A stretch of 64,000 bases of DNA from Metridium senile (GCA_949775045.1 OX459103.1:6500541-6564540); one strand, 5' to 3'. Shown: positions 42,179-55,554, counted from the first letter of the stretch. Notes: a model not told the origin generated them from the letters alone. Made by a program: numbers and translations.

Positions 42179-42360
42179 TAAAACCATTATCTACCTCAGG
42201 CTCAGTGAATATCAGTGCATAATAACCTTGACACCGTCTCGGTTATTGTCCACCGATATTCACTTCGCTTTCGGCGAGTAATTGTTGATTTTAAAACGTC
42301 TCATAGCTTATTGCCGTGTGCACCAGTGTCCTATCTGATCGAGGAGACAAAAAGATATCT

Positions 42361-42495
42361 AAGGGGCTGTTTATATGATAGCGAGTTGCCCATCCTAGCC
42401 GGGATAACTCTATTGTTTTGTGTTCCCCGGGGAATTCAAGACAATAGAGTTATCCCGGCTAGCAGGGACAACTCGCTTCCATATAAACAGGCCCT
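42361..42495. mobile_element. 135-bp perfect-arm hairpin MITE
   Basis: AGGGGCTGTTTATATGATAG.. and ..CCATATAAACAGGCCCT. The arms include CTAGCCGGGATAACTCTATT matched exactly. The centre is CCCCGGGG. Confidence 0.9.
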
Positions 42496-42914
42496 AAGTC
42501 AACTACATAATGCTAAATAGTTCAGTCGTAAAACCACTCTGCAGTAATGATGATAATTGCATTCTCTTATTGTGTCAAAACCGGATTAGACACGGAAGCC
42601 GCAAATCAGATATTTCTGATGGATTTTTAAATGCGTAGCTTGTTTTTTCGCCCATATAAGGACAGCGTGGTATATGACTATGGTAGATATTTATACTTCA
42701 AGGGGCGTTGACGTGCAATATCCGTTGTTTGATAAAGATATATTCATGTAGCTTAATCGTGGATATGATCTGAAAAAATATTTGGTATAAACTTTCAATA
42801 ATATTATAACGGGAATTTATTGTGTCTGACTTTTACGACGTGGCTAGATAATAGAATACCCCGCCACTTATTTATATAATAGTCGACTGTCAGTAGAATC
42901 TATTGTGTTCTATT

Positions 42915-43205
42915 GTGTTATACGTGAGCGTAGCGTTTACAAGTGTTGGTATTATTATGCTAATTTGCCAACCATTTTCACAATAGATTTTTTAATTTTC
43001 TTTGTTTTAATAACAATGGTTGGTTGGCAAAACCATAACAAAATACGGCACTGTACGTCCACTTATTTCAAAAATACTAAAATACTATACGGCCGGGAAG
43101 TGTTTACAATGTGAGTTTTTTTTATACAGTAGATTTGTTTATTTTCTTTGTTCTAATAACAATGGTTAGTTGTCAAAACCGTAACACATTACGTCACTGT
43201 ACGTG
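42915..43205. repeat. duplicated ~150-bp repeat, inverted relative to 60605-60885
   Basis: TGAGCGTAGCGTTTACAAGT, TTTGCCAACCATTTTCACAA, TTTAATTTTCTTTGTTTTAA and AACAATGGTTGGTTGGCAAA are the reverse complement of the 60.6-kb sequence. A second shorter copy begins at 43120. Confidence 0.8.
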
Positions 43206-43417
43206 CCTACCTATTGCGTCGTTTTCAAAGAGTGTCCGCTACTTTAATTTCTATAGTGGCCGGGTATTCCACGACGTTGCGGCTTCGATCTTTTACCACA
43301 TATCAGTGAACTATGTTTTTGGTTAACTAGTGTGTTTTTGTTGTTAACACTGTTTTGTGCGCGATGTCGGCGATAGGGAGAGTGTATGTTACGGATGTGT
43401 GCTGTGGATTACATGCA

Positions 43418-43714
43418 TATACACCTATTTCAAAAAACGTTGTCGCGGCCAAAGCTACAGTCCACACTCTATAGCCTGCAAAGGATGTCGGTTACATGGA
43501 CTTAAGTTGTGGTTTATTTCACGTTTTTTAAAGAATATTTCTATTTATATCTACCACAACAACAACTTGTTATGGTCATATAACACAAACACGTACAACC
43601 AAACTACGCTATGAATAAATCGATAAACAAGAGACGAAATACCGACATCCTTTGCAGACTTTAGAGTGTGGACTGTGGCTTTGTTTGTGACAACGATTTT
43701 TGAAATAGGTGTAT
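43418..43714. mobile_element. ~297-bp foldback, TATACACCTATTTCAA family, copy 2
   Basis: TATACACCTATTTCAAAAAA..GCTACAGTCCACACTCTA pairs with TAGAGTGTGGACTGTGGCTT..TTTTTGAAATAGGTGTAT. The middle has ACCACAACAACAACTTGT. Confidence 0.85.
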
Positions 43715-44329
43715 GTGAGAAAATAATTGCGAAAACAGGATGAACAAATAGATAAACAGACAAACAAACAAATGAATGAATGAACAGACAAACAAACAGA
43801 CAAACAGACTATTTTGATAAAATTTTATTTTTTCAAGTTTGAGCCGTTGTGCTTCAGTACAGTTTATATCAATCAGCTGTAACGAAGCTTCCGGCCTTAG
43901 CGGAAGGGTAAGAAACTAATTCCTCTGCTTACCACGAATGTTAACAAAATCCGTAAGCATAAAGCAGAAAAGCAGAAACAAGCTGGACTGTCCTAGGAAA
44001 TCGAAATAAAAATTAGTTTACAAAATTGCGTGGGATGGACAGTATAAACGCGTTTAGCGTTTGGAAATGAATACAATTTTGTGCTTCTAACAGCGCCGTA
44101 TTTTCCCCACCCTAAAGCTCTGATGATTTTTGGTGAGAACCAATCGTTCGGTCACAATGTAGGGCAAGTCTCCAGCAGAGAAATAACTTTGTGGCAGTTA
44201 TGTCCACGCAATTACGAGGGGAATTATTGAAATGGTCGTGTTTTTCTGAGTCAAATGATATCCTCCATCCTCCACTTAAATTGTATTGAGAAAGGCTAGT
44301 TATGAACGTAACGAAGTTATTATTATTTT
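43715..44329. other. intergenic, nothing recognised
   Basis: A short AAAC/AATG repeat is at 43750-43810; otherwise no exon, element or tandem structure is seen. Confidence 0.5.
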
Positions 44330-46135
44330 TTCAACTTTTACAATGCACATTTACAACAAAAATACGTTTTTTTCATGAGAATAACTGTTTTTTTAGTTTA
44401 ACTCTTCACTGTTGACATAATGGGAACTGTTTTTTATGTTAATTCTTTCAAAGATTAGGGTGGGACAAGGGCGCTATCTTTTGAAGGTCAACATCTCGTT
44501 TCCATTTACCACAAAAATACTGTTTTTTTTTCTCGAGGAAAACCTTTTTTTGGAGTGTAACTGTGCACTGTTGACAGAATTTTAATGGCAACGATCGAGT
44601 TCCTATGTTAAGTCTTTCAAAGATTAGGGTGGGACAAGGCCACTACAAAAAGAGAATGGATCATAATACAGGGTTTTTGAATATAATTTTTTGTGGTTAT
44701 TGAAAACCAGTTTTTGACCCTCAAAGGGTAGCGCTCTTGACCCACCCTAGTCTCTGAAAGAATTACCATAAAAGTCAGTTCCCATTCTGTCAACAGTGCA
44801 CAGTTATACTCAAAATAAAATAAAAAAGTTTTTCTCAAGAAAAAAATGTACGTATATATATTTTTTGTTGTAAATGAAAACTAGATTTTGACCTTCAAAA
44901 GATAGCGCCCTTGTCCCACCCAAATCTTTAAAAGATTTAACATAAAAAAACAGTTCTTATTCTGTCAACAGTTAAGAGTTACACTAAAAACAAAATGTAT
45001 TTTTGTGGTAAATGGAAACTAGATTTTGACCTTCAAAAGTTTAGCGACCTTGCCCCTCCCTAATCTTTGAAAGATTCAACATAGGAACTCGACCGTTGCC
45101 ATTAAAATGCTTTCAACAGTGCACAGTTATACTCCAAAAAAATGTTTTTCTCGAGAAAAAATGTATTTTTGTGGTAAATGGAAACGAGATGTTGACCTTC
45201 AAAAGATAGCGCTCTTGTCCCACCCAAATTTTTGAAAGAATTAACCTTAAAAACCAGTTCCCATTCTGTCAACGACAGTGAAGAGTTACTATACTAAAAA
45301 CAACACAGTTATTCTTAAAAAAACCCCGTATTCTTGTTGTAAATGGAAACTAGATTTTGACCTTCAAAAAATAGCGCCCTTGTCCCACCCAAATGTTTGA
45401 AAGAATTAACATAAAAACCAGTTCCCATTCTGTCAACAGTGAAGAGTTACACTAAAAAAAGAACAGTTATTCTCAAGAAAAAAAACGTATTTTTGTTGTA
45501 AATGGAAACGAGATGTCGACCTTCAAAGGTAGCGCACTTCTTGCCCCACCCTAATCTTTGAAAGACTTAACATAGGAACTCGATCGTTGCCATTAAAATT
45601 ATGTCAACAGTGCACAGTTACACTCCGAAAAAAAGGTTGTTCTCAAGAAAAAATGTATTTTTGTGGTAAATGGAAACGAGATGTTGACCTTCAAAAGGTA
45701 GTGGCCTTGCCCCATCCTAATCTTTGAAAGACTTAATATAAAAACCAGTTCCCATTCTGTCAACGACAGTGAAGAATTACTACACTCCAAAAAAAGTTAT
45801 TCTCGAGAAAAATAATGTATTTTTGTGGTAAATGGAAACGAGATGTTGACCTTCAAAAGGTAGCGACTTTACCCCACCCTAATCTTTAAAAGTTTAACAT
45901 AGGAACTCGATCGTTTTTATTAATATTCTGTTAACAGTGCACAGTTACACTCCATTAAAAAAAAAACAGTTATTCTCAAGAAAAAATGTATTTTTGTGGT
46001 AAATGGAAACGAGATTTCGAGCTTCAAAAGTTAGAGCTCTTGTCCCACCCTAATCTTTAAAAGAATTAACATTTTCCCATTCTGTCAACAGTACACAGTT
46101 ACACTCCAAAAAATAGTTGTTCTCCAAAAAACCAG
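44330..46135. repeat. satellite S1, ~163-bp unit, with strand switch
   Basis: About two units in reverse orientation (44330-44640) then about nine in forward orientation. Units carry GTGGTAAATGGAAACGAGAT, TTGACCTTCAAAAG, CCACCCTAATCTTTGAAAG, CCAGTTCCCATTCTGTCAAC and GTGCACAGTTACACTCC. The orientation changes near 44640-44700. Confidence 0.92.
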
Positions 46136-46299
46136 AATATCAAATATCCAGGGTTTGGCAAATTTTTTTGTGATACCGAAGTTAATCCAATAAATATTTT
46201 TTGTGGTACCGAAGTTAATCAGAAAAGTACCGGTCTTAATTTTTGGGAAAGGGTCAATATGCTGAGCCTCACTATAACCCCACCCTTAATATTTAAAAG

Positions 46300-48110
46300 T
46301 TTCTTAGTTGCCATATGTCTACAATATATGGGCAACACTCTAGTCAAAAATATTTAGGATTTGCTACGATATGTATTTGCGGTAAATGTGTATGGGAAAA
46401 CACTTTTGTTCTGTTGTTTTATTGAAAAAAGGTCATCATTTTAAGCTTTAAATGGCACCAACCAAATTACTACACCCCAAATCTCTAAAATAGATATTAT
46501 GAGAAACACAGTTGTTATCTGTTTATAGTGCAATGGCAACACTCCAGAAAAAAGTCAAAAATATTTAGGATTTAATTGCTAGGATATATATTTGCGGTAA
46601 ATGTGTACAGGAAAACACTGTTGTTTTAATGAAAAAGGTCATCATTTTAAGCCTTAAATGGCACTAACATAACTACACCTCAAATCTCAAATAGTTATTA
46701 TGAGAAACACAGTTGTCATCTGTTTATAGTGCAATGGCAACACTCCAGAGAAAGTTTGAAATATTTAGGATTTGCTAGGATATATATTTGCGGTAAATGT
46801 GTACAGGAAAACACTGTTGTTTTAATGAAAAAGGTTACGATTGTGAGCCTTAAATGGCACTAACATAACTACACCTCAAATCTCTCAAATAGTTATTATA
46901 TGAGAAACACAGTTGTCATCTGTTTATAGTGCAATGGCAACACTCCAGAGAAAGTTTGAAATATTTAGGATTTGCTAGGATATATATTTGCGGTAAATGT
47001 GTACAGGAAAACACTGTTGTTTTAATGAAAAAGGTTACGATTGTGAGCCTTAAATGGCACTTACCTAACTACACCTCAAATCTCTAAAATAGTGCAATGG
47101 CAACACTCCAGAAAAAAAGTTAAAAATATTTAGAATTTGGTACGATTTATATTTGCGGTAAATGTGTACAGACAAACACTGTTGTTTTAATGAAAAAGGG
47201 CAGGATTTTGAGCCTTAAATGGCAATAATAAAATCTCTAAAATAGTGCAAGGGAAACACAACACTCCAGAGAAAAAGTTGAAAATATTTACTTAGGATTT
47301 ACTACGATATATTTATTTGCGGTAAATGTGTACAGGAAAACACTGTTGTTTTAATGAAAAAGGTTATGATTGTGAGCCTTAAATGGCACCAACCTAACTC
47401 CACCCCAAATCTCTAAAATAGTTATTATGAGAAACACAGTTGTTATCTGTTTATAGTGCAATGGCAACACTCAAGAAAAAGTTAAAATTTTTTAGGATTA
47501 CCTACGTATATTTGCGGTAAATGTGTTTGAGAAAACACTGTTGTTTTAATAAAAAGGTCATCATTTTAAGCCTTAAATGGGACTAACCTATTACACCTCA
47601 AATCTCTATAATAGTGCAATGGCAACACTCCAGAGAAAAAGGTAAAAATATTTAGGATTTCCTACGTATATATTTGCGGTAAATGTGTTTGAGAAAACAC
47701 TGTTGTTTTAATGAAAAAGGGCACGATTTTGAGCCTTAAATGGCACTTACCTAACTACACCTCAAATCTCTAAAATAGTGCAATGGCAACACTCCAGAGA
47801 AAAAGTTAAACATATTTAGAATGTGGTACGATTTATATTTGCGGTAAATGTGTACAGAGAAATATTGTTGTTTTAATGAAAAAGGTCACGATTGTGAGCC
47901 TTAATTAAATGGCAACATATATAACTTAACTACACCTTAAATTTAGAGCTGAAAAATATTCTTCATGAGAATTCAGTTTTCATCTGTTTACAGTTCAGGG
48001 CAAAACTCCAGAACAAATATTTAAATCATCAGTTTTTACGATATATTTGCGATTTGCTCACGGAAAATCATTGTTGTTCTATTGCAAAGAGTCACGATTT
48101 TGAGTCTTAA
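46300..48110. repeat. satellite S2, ~165-200-bp unit, nine copies
   Basis: Anchors TTGCGGTAAATGTGT are near 46382, 46594, 46790, 46990, 47155, 47319, 47513, 47676 and 47840. Units continue AACACTGTTGTTTTAATGAA, TGAGCCTTAAATGGCAC, CACCTCAAATCTCTAAAATA and GTGCAATGGCAACACTCCAG. Short units lack the ATGAGAAACACAGTTGTCAT segment. Confidence 0.92.
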
Positions 48111-48589
48111 ATCGCACTAAAGTTTCTCCACCCTATTCGGTTGTACGTCAATCTGTTTTTGAATATCTATTATATTTTATGGTTACTTGTTATGCTAACA
48201 TGCACAATAAAAAGAAGCTTTTCCATTTTTATAGGAAGAGCCATTCATGCATAAACGCACAATTTTGCACAATTGAAAGTCAATGACAATATTAACTTTA
48301 AGAAGACTGTGTCCGGTGCAAGTTGATGAGTTACTTTCACATGGATAAGTTTTGTTTATACAATTAATATTAGAACTGCAAGAAAAACTACTAACAGTTT
48401 TTACGGTCATTTTTTAGATAGATAGATAGATACTTTATTAAAAAATAATGTACATTGTAAATTAAATACTATAGGTATTATTTATTATTAAACCTTATAC
48501 GGCTTCCTCTGTCTCCGCCTACACTATAGATTTCTTTAGGACTTTCACAGAGATAGTTTGTTTTACAATTGATCATTGGAACTGCAAGA

Positions 48590-49190
48590 AAAACGATTAC
48601 TATTTTTTAAGGATACGGTCCACGTTTGCGGGGTTCTCTCAGTTAAATTGTTTTTAGCGCGTCATTTTACAATAAAGATAGACAAATTATGTATCATTTT
48701 AAAGCATATGTAACAGAGAATAAGCCTGTGTATTTGTTTACAAAAAAGAGTAAATCTGTCACTACTTTTTATCCTAAAATGGCTCCTCTCTCCTCCTTTT
48801 TCCACCAACGCCATCAATCTTTTTAGGACTTCCACAGTGTTTATTTTTTTTTATACCGATTAGTGTTTGAACTGCAACCAACTTTTTAAGGATCACTGCT
48901 TTTTATCCTAAGATGGCTCCTGTCTTTTTCCGCCAACGCCATCCATCTTTTTAGGACTACTGCAGTGATAAGTTTTTTTTTTATACTAATTAATATCAGA
49001 ACTGCAAGAAAAACGATTACCACTTTTTAAGGATCACTGCTTTTTATCCTAAGATGGCTCCGGTCTTTTTCCGCCAACGCCATCCATCTTTTTAGGACTA
49101 CTGAAGTTTTTTTTTTATACTAATTAATATCAGAACTGCAAGAAAAACGATTACCATTTTTTAAGGGTCACAATATTTTGCGTAACGGAT
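48590..49190. repeat. ~130-bp tandem repeat, 3-4 units, next to a TTAA-element end
   Basis: AACTGCAAGAAAAACGATTA, TTTTTAAGGATCACTGCTTT, TATCCTAAGATGGCTCC and CCATCTTTTTAGGACT recur. At 48608-48760 TTAAGGATACGGTCCACG and the following 150 bp match the left part of the element at 22975. Confidence 0.82.
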
Positions 49191-49394
49191 AGCAACGCCC
49201 TGCTCCACCCACAATTCATCGGGGCAATTCATCTAAGTTAGACACCCAGTGGGTTCTCTGCTGGATCTGCATTTAGCCGAGAGTGAGTTCTACATAGTTC
49301 TAACGTCAAACTGCTCCTCATTTTTTATTAAACATATACATGCTTTAAAGTCAACTGTTTCGAATTCTTCACGTGCGCGTCTGTTTTTTTTTAA

Positions 49395-49627
49395 ATACTC
49401 CAGTTTTATGTTGTGTAGCTCCGCTGAACTAGTGACAAAATGCGTATTTGCACAGGGATAGCCTCGATTCAGTTAAAATTTAAACGTGTTTCTATTATTT
49501 AGCGGTAATACTTTTCCGTGCTTTGCTTGGAATTTGTATCTTTACAAAAAATTGAGGCTTAGCCTGTACAAATTCCCCTTTCCAGTGTCATATAGTACAG
49601 CGGCCTAGATAACTTAAAATTGGAGTA
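49395..49627. mobile_element. ~235-bp MITE, copy 2 of the 18424 family
   Basis: AATACTCCAGTTTTATG and AAAATTGGAGTATT ends; GCTTGGAATTTGTATCTTTA and TTGAGGCTTAGCCTGTACAA match copy 1 in order. Confidence 0.8.
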
Positions 49628-50501
49628 TTGTGTTGTACTTTTTCGAACGTGTTCTTGTTGGTACATAGGACATTAGCCTCATAGTTTGCTGGAATTCTCC
49701 CACGTAAACCAACGACAACACATTGCACAGCTGTACCTGGAATGAAATACTGATTTAGAAGTAAATTTCCTCAAGTCTCTTTCCCTCTTTTAATGAATCA
49801 AATCAGACAATTCTATGAATTGGAAAGGTCGTACAATGATTTACTTGACTTACTTGTTTTCTTTGGCTTGTTTTATCTAAAACTGCTGAACTGTTTCTAA
49901 CTCGATAACATAGCCATTGCAATTGCCAGCGGGGAATACTTCGTCTTTAAGACCCGGGCTCATTCTTTACTAAGCTTTAAATTGCATTAGAATATTAGGG
50001 ACTTATTTAGAGATTACCCTGGTAATCATCATTATTAATCCTAGAATATAGAATTAAACTTAGAAAGCTATTACACACATATGCTGGAACCCGGGGGACG
50101 TGGGGACTCGGTCAGCCATGTTCAGGGAGAGGGCCCAGCTGGGAAATTGGAAGGAAAAACCCAATCATTTTCTGCGCATTTTTGTTTTCTGTTTTTGTGT
50201 GGAATCTTTTATAATCATAGAACATCGTCCGTGCTATACCTTAAACAGATTTCCGGTATGTCTTAGTGATGTTTTTTTTTTAAAACTTTCCTATGAGCAT
50301 ACCCGATATTTTTATCCCTGGTGCCAACCTCTCCCCTGTGCGCTGGAATAACATGGCCAATGCTCGTTAATGTCTGGCAAGACCGCCTCTGGTAACCGAC
50401 TTCAGACTAAAACTTTCAATGTTTTCTTCATAATCACATCATGAGAAGCTATACTTGTTTGCAATGATCCTCTCATTTTAATTTTCCCTTGGTGCAGGTT
50501 T

Positions 50502-50632
50502 GGGAGGGGGGGGGGGGGGGAGGGGGGGGGGGGAGGGGTTAGTCCGCAAACCATGTGCACTATATGGGAAGACCTTATGATTTCCTGCCCAAATCCCCCC
50601 CCCCCTCCCCCCCCCCCCCCCCCACCTTCCCC
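50502..50632. repeat. facing poly-G and poly-C tracts
   Basis: A ~37-base G tract with three A interruptions (50502-50538) and a ~30-base C tract with a T interruption (50595-50623) are separated by ~57 bp. They are inverted complements, and outer words also pair loosely (TTTGGGAGGGG and CCTTCCCCAAA). Confidence 0.85.
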
Positions 50633-50839
50633 AAATAATGTCTCTTCGGGTGAAACACAAAAACTTCCACATGAACCATTGTTCAAAATAATTTCGAAAA
50701 CTATAATAACAACTATTGAATGATCCCTTTTTTACACGGGTATTCGCTTCTATAAACTAATGAATTCCTGGCAACAATTATTTGTAAACGCCTCAAGCAA
50801 ATCTTGAGAATACATGCAGATAGATTAATCGACGGGTGC

Positions 50840-51515
50840 TCGCCTGAACGACTAGGGCACATTTACGATTTTAAAAGCAGACTCGCTTTGAACTGTAGGG
50901 AATTCCTCCATAAAATGAAATATCTATCAAACATCTGTACCAATCATTAAGAAACGTTTCTTAAATAATCAATTGGAGTAACAAAGGCAAGTCTCCTGAA
51001 GGACTAGGGCACATCTGTAAAGTACGCGCGCTCTAAGATTTTAAAAGCAGAATCGCTTTGAACAGGAGGGTTCCTCCATAGAACTAGATATCTATCAAAC
51101 ATCTGGAGCAATCATTAAGAAATTACGAGAACGATTTTTAAATGATCAATAGGAGTAACAAAGGAAAAAATAAAGTCGCCCGAACGACTAGGGCACGTCT
51201 GTAAGTTAAAGTACGCGCACTATACGATTTAAAAGCAGACTCGCTTTGAGCTGCATGGTCCCTCCATATATATAATTAAATATATATTAAACACCTGGTC
51301 CAATCATTAAGAAACGTTTCTTAAATAATCAATTGGATTAACAAAGGCAGAAAGAAAGTCTCCTGAATTAAGGACTAGGGCACATCTGTAAAGTACGCGC
51401 GCTCTAAGACTTTAAAATCAGACTCGCTTTGAACTGCATGGTTTCTCCATAAAGATAAATATCTATCAAACACCTGGAGCAATCATTAAGACATTACGAG
51501 AAGTAACCGGTAAAG
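50840..51515. repeat. ~150-185-bp tandem repeat, four units
   Basis: Each unit has GACTAGGGCACATCTGTAA, TTTAAAAGCAGACTCGCTTT, CTCCATA, TATCTATCAAACA and CAATCATTAAGAAACG. Units 2-4 add GTAAAGTACGCGCGCTC, absent in unit 1. Confidence 0.9.
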
Positions 51516-51839
51516 TTAAGGTAGTATAGACTTACTGATATTGCGGACGATAAGCCTTCCTTTTATAGAATGTTCCTTTTTTAATCCAATTACTTCCTTG
51601 GAAACACCGACGCCATTCAGCCCTTTTTTCCCCTAGAGTTCGATTTCTGAAAGGTTGACCAAGCCCGCTCGCCGATAATCTGCGCTAAAAATTCAGCATT
51701 GTCAGTAGACCAAAATTTCGAAAAGAATGTAGAACTATTATTAGGAAATTCCAAATAACATTTCGAAGCCTTGTCCAGTCGACCTGGGAAAGGAAGTAAT
51801 GAAAAAGGTGCAGATGTGATACAGAGGGCACAAATGGAT

Positions 51840-52210
51840 TGCACATGCTGAAGAGAGTAGGCATAAATTAAAATATATAGGACACTTTAGATATCATAAA
51901 TGAATTACCCGGCTGCCTTCTAACCAAACCTTAATTACCCTGACTCGAGTGTTGCAGTACTACGAAACATTGTGTTGCAGAGAGTATAAAAAGACTGTAC
52001 ATATACATGCTTAAGAGAGTATGCATAAAATATAAAGTATATAGGTCTTCCAGGACACTTTAGATATCATAAATGAAGTACCTCCCTTCTATCCATACTT
52101 AATACCCTAGCCTTACTCGAGCTTGTATTTCTTTTTCTTTTTGCAGTTAATATGCTTTACGTTAGGGAATACCATGGCTCAGTACATTTTCAGATTTCAT
52201 GAATGAGAAA
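51840..52210. repeat. ~170-bp tandem repeat, two units and a remnant
   Basis: AAGAGAGTAGGCATAAA, AGGACACTTTAGATATCATA and CCTTCTA..CTCGAG occur twice; a diverged third unit (CATTTTCAGATTTCATGAAT) ends near 52210. Confidence 0.75.
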
Positions 52211-52237
52211 GGCTACGTACCACTAAGCTAATTACTC

Positions 52238-52373
52238 AGGCCTACTCCGGGTCATAATATCATATCTTCCAAGATCGCTTAAAATCGCCTTAGATTTTAG
52301 GAGCTTTTTGCTCAAATCGCCTAAAATCGCCAATAAAATTACGGCGATTTCAGTTAGAACCCGGAGTAGGCCT
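52238..52373. mobile_element. 136-bp foldback, AGGCCTACTCCGGGT ends
   Basis: AGGCCTACTCCGGGT pairs with ACCCGGAGTAGGCCT. The interior holds repeated AAATCGCC words. TTACTC and TAACTC flanks are similar but not identical. Confidence 0.82.
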
Positions 52374-52627
52374 TAACTCGCGTTTTACTTAAGTTATGTT
52401 TTTGGTATGTGCGGATAAACATGTACATACGAAGACCACATATCAAAACGGAGGAATCTCCATTAACCACCCCTACTGGACTTGAGTTTTGTAATTTTTA
52501 ATTTTTGCAATGAATGTTTTCTTACGACAGATTTGTTCACTATTTGTACCTACTAAGAACATATATATGGGCATTTTTATTAGAAATGTGGAAACTCCCT
52601 TCTACCCCACCCCCATATAACAATATA

Positions 52628-52765
52628 CAGTGGTACCTCATAATGGAGGTTGGCCGCTGAATAGAGGTATAGAATAGGTATAGGAATAGATTTGGGACTT
52701 TTTATTTTTGCCGCCTAATAGAGGGTGACCGCTTAATGGGTGACCGTTTAATAGAGGTACAACTG
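52628..52765. mobile_element. 138-bp TA-flanked MITE, pogo/Tc1-like
   Basis: TA, CAGTGGTACCTC at the left and GAGGTACAACTG, TA at the right. The interior has GGCCGCTGAATAGAGG and GACCGCTTAATGGG, the same style as the element at 12036. Confidence 0.8.
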
Positions 52766-53344
52766 TATGGGCATTTTCAGATATCAGAAATGTGGAAACT
52801 CCCTTCTACCCCACCCCCATGATAATAATATAATAATTTAATATTTGTTTCGCGCAAATTAACATGTGCATATGATCAAATGCGCGCGACAGGGTTTTGC
52901 TTTTTTTTCTGCAATAAATGTGTTCATACCAAGAGCCTAAGGCGAGAATTAAGAACGATTAACATATTGATTATAAATGAGGCAGACTCCTGAGATGTCG
53001 CCAGGCAGCTCGCTAGACTGCGGATTTATCCGCAAAAAACACACGCTTTGATTTGACCGCCAGAAATCTCCTATTTGACCTACCAAGATACATTGGATAT
53101 GAAGCAATAAAAACAAAAGATCTTTTTCATAACGTATCGCACATCTGTCAGGTCGATATCGTGATTTGTCGACCTACGTTGAAAGGGAATGTCAGTAATA
53201 CAGCTTGACATTGCACTATTAAATTGTGATTGCCAGATTGATGTCGAGAATTGTTTATCTGTCTGCGCAGTAAAACAGTCCACCAGTTTTGCCAAAAGCG
53301 AATGGTTATCAATTTTGAAATATCGTGTTGTTATTGTGTCTTGT

Positions 53345-53395
53345 TCTCTCCAATGCCACGAGGGTTTTTCTCCGGGTCATCCACAGGTAACCCAG
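53345..53395 (+). mobile_element. SINE body fragment
   Basis: TTCTCTCCAATGCCACGAGG and GTTTTTCTCCGGGTCATCC match the body of the SINE at 20213. No head or tail is seen. Confidence 0.65.
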
Positions 53396-54845
53396 ACTAT
53401 TCATTTGTAAAGGCATGTATATGATAACACGGCTTTTCTTATAACATTACAGTAAACAGCTGGAGTTCTGAAAATAAAGCTTAGAATTAATATAAAGAAG
53501 TGTACTTACTGTGCCCTCTCAATATTTCATTTTTTAAGCCATGCATTTTAAGCCAATTTACTCAAATTTACCCCCTACGCTTCTATATCAGCATGTGAGA
53601 GATTGTGTATTGTACATATTGAATGTAATGGTATTGAGTGTGAGCAAACCTCACGGAAGAGCCCCGAAGGGGAGAAATGGTTGTGAAAAATAGTCTTTCT
53701 TCGGTCCAAAAACTGCATTCGAATTTACCTAAATTTTAGAAAACTTTTCAAGCTGCCACGTTAACTGACGTAGAATTTTACATTTTTATTTTAGTTTTTT
53801 AATTAAGTAAAAATATGAACTTGATCTAGCATTGCATGGCTTTGTGTTATGATTGATGCAGCACCGGATTTCCCCCACTTTACCTTGTACATCAGATTAG
53901 CACAGTATGGTTGAATTGACAGATGTCATTGATTCTTTGATGCAGCCCTATTCCCTGGCCTGCTACAATCTTGGACATAAATGTTGACACTGTTTGAAAA
54001 CCTAATAATTCTTTTGCATTTTCGTCGCTAAATATCACTAGAACGATCGTATTTTGATACCCCCTCCCCCCCAATGCAATGTTGTGTTCCCTGAAGGTGT
54101 TTCTATCTCAGGAATATCAACATTGTTCAGGGGTGGGGGAGGGAGGGAGGGGAGAAAATGCTTGTGAAATTGTTAGTATCAAGCATTTACAGCGAGTGTC
54201 AACTATTATGTCCAAGATTGTAAGCTAGGCTATACGTTTTATGCCGGCACAAAAAACGATTTTTCGGCTTTTAGGTCTGGGGTGGGGCATCATTTTTTTA
54301 CAATTTGTCAAGGTTTTGAGGACACCAAAAATATCGAGCAAGGTCTTGATCTTGAAAAACGTATGTCCAAGCACATGTTCAGGCATTTAAGACTGGAAAC
54401 CTTAACCTGATAGCTGAGGGGAAATCGAAGGAATGGCTGGATTCAAATTGAAAGGCTCGTATTGAAATTTCATTAAATGTCCGTTTTTCCGCAAGTACTA
54501 GATATAGCACCTGATTTTTGTAGTATACTACTTAATTGGACACTCAAATCGTGACTAAATGTACCTATTTTCATATATGTTGGCTTCTCGCAGTGAGACC
54601 TAACGTTGTTCGAATTCGTAAGCAATGCACGTCTAGTCTAACAGCTAGCTTTCCCATTTGAGTTCTTTTCACCGTGTTGCCTCTTCACAGCAGACGAGGG
54701 ACCGGCAGCAGATTTGGCTCTGTCATTTTCAGCCGGGAAGCATAAGTAATACTCTGAAAGCTGCAGTTCCGGATCCTGTGAGTTTGACATCTTCTGTCTT
54801 TCTCCGATCACCAGCTTTAAATACAACAAAGCTTAAAGCTTCCGC
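53396..54845. other. intergenic, nothing recognised
   Basis: Contains two C/G-rich runs (54062-54072, 54131-54152) but no supported exon or element. Frames near 54.6-54.8 kb lack family resemblance. Confidence 0.5.
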
Positions 54846-54849
54846 TTGA

Positions 54850-55330
54850 CATGCTCGACAACACTGCCACCAACAGCGGCACCAGCGAAAAAAAAAACAC
54901 ACACCGCACACACAAACAAAAACAGCACCATCACGTGCAACTACACAAATCAACAACAACAACAGAATCAAACAAAAATAAACAGCACCGTCGCTACTAG
55001 CAACAACACAGCTTGCATTCTGAACAGCAACAACAGAAAATAACAAAAAATAAACACCACAAACAGCACCATCACAAGCAGCAATACAAATCAACAAAAA
55101 CACTTGCGTCCTCACCAGCAACAACAACAACAACAGAATCAAACAAAAATATACAGCACCGTCGCTACTAGCAACAACACAGCTTGCATTCTCAACAGCA
55201 ACAACAGAAAATAACAAAAAAATAAACACCACAAACAGCACCATCACGAGCAGCAATACAAATCAACAAAAACACTTGAATTCTGAACAAAAACAAAACA
55301 AATATATACAAAACCGTCACCACAAATGAT
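54850..55330. repeat. CAACAA-rich ~175-bp tandem repeat
   Basis: ACAGCACCGTCGCTACTAGC, AACACAGCTTGCATTCT, CACCACAAACAGCACCATCA and AATCAACAAAAACACTTG occur in two near-identical units with partial third copies. Confidence 0.88.
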
Positions 55331-55554
55331 AATGAATAAACAAAGGATGAAACAATGGCTGCAGGCGCCGCACAACGATACAATGCGTAGATTTTCAAGT
55401 TATTTCTGCAATTTGCCAGCTTACATCGATATATATATAAAGCCGGGTTTCGCCCACATCCCTGAAATCAATAGCTTCTTCCTCTTGAAAAAAATGTTTT
55501 ATATCCCCGGCTTTCATATTATATACTTGTTCCTCTGATATTTTTTGGTCAAAT

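Noticed and set aside
42361..42495. 9-bp target duplication for this hairpin
   Set aside because: Flanking sequences (GATATCTA side and AAGTCAACT side) do not match; no duplication can be claimed.
54729..55256. 175-codon minus-strand hydrophobic frame
   Set aside because: Lies over the CAACAA-rich tandem repeat; repeated Leu/Val/Cys stretches mirror the DNA repeat.
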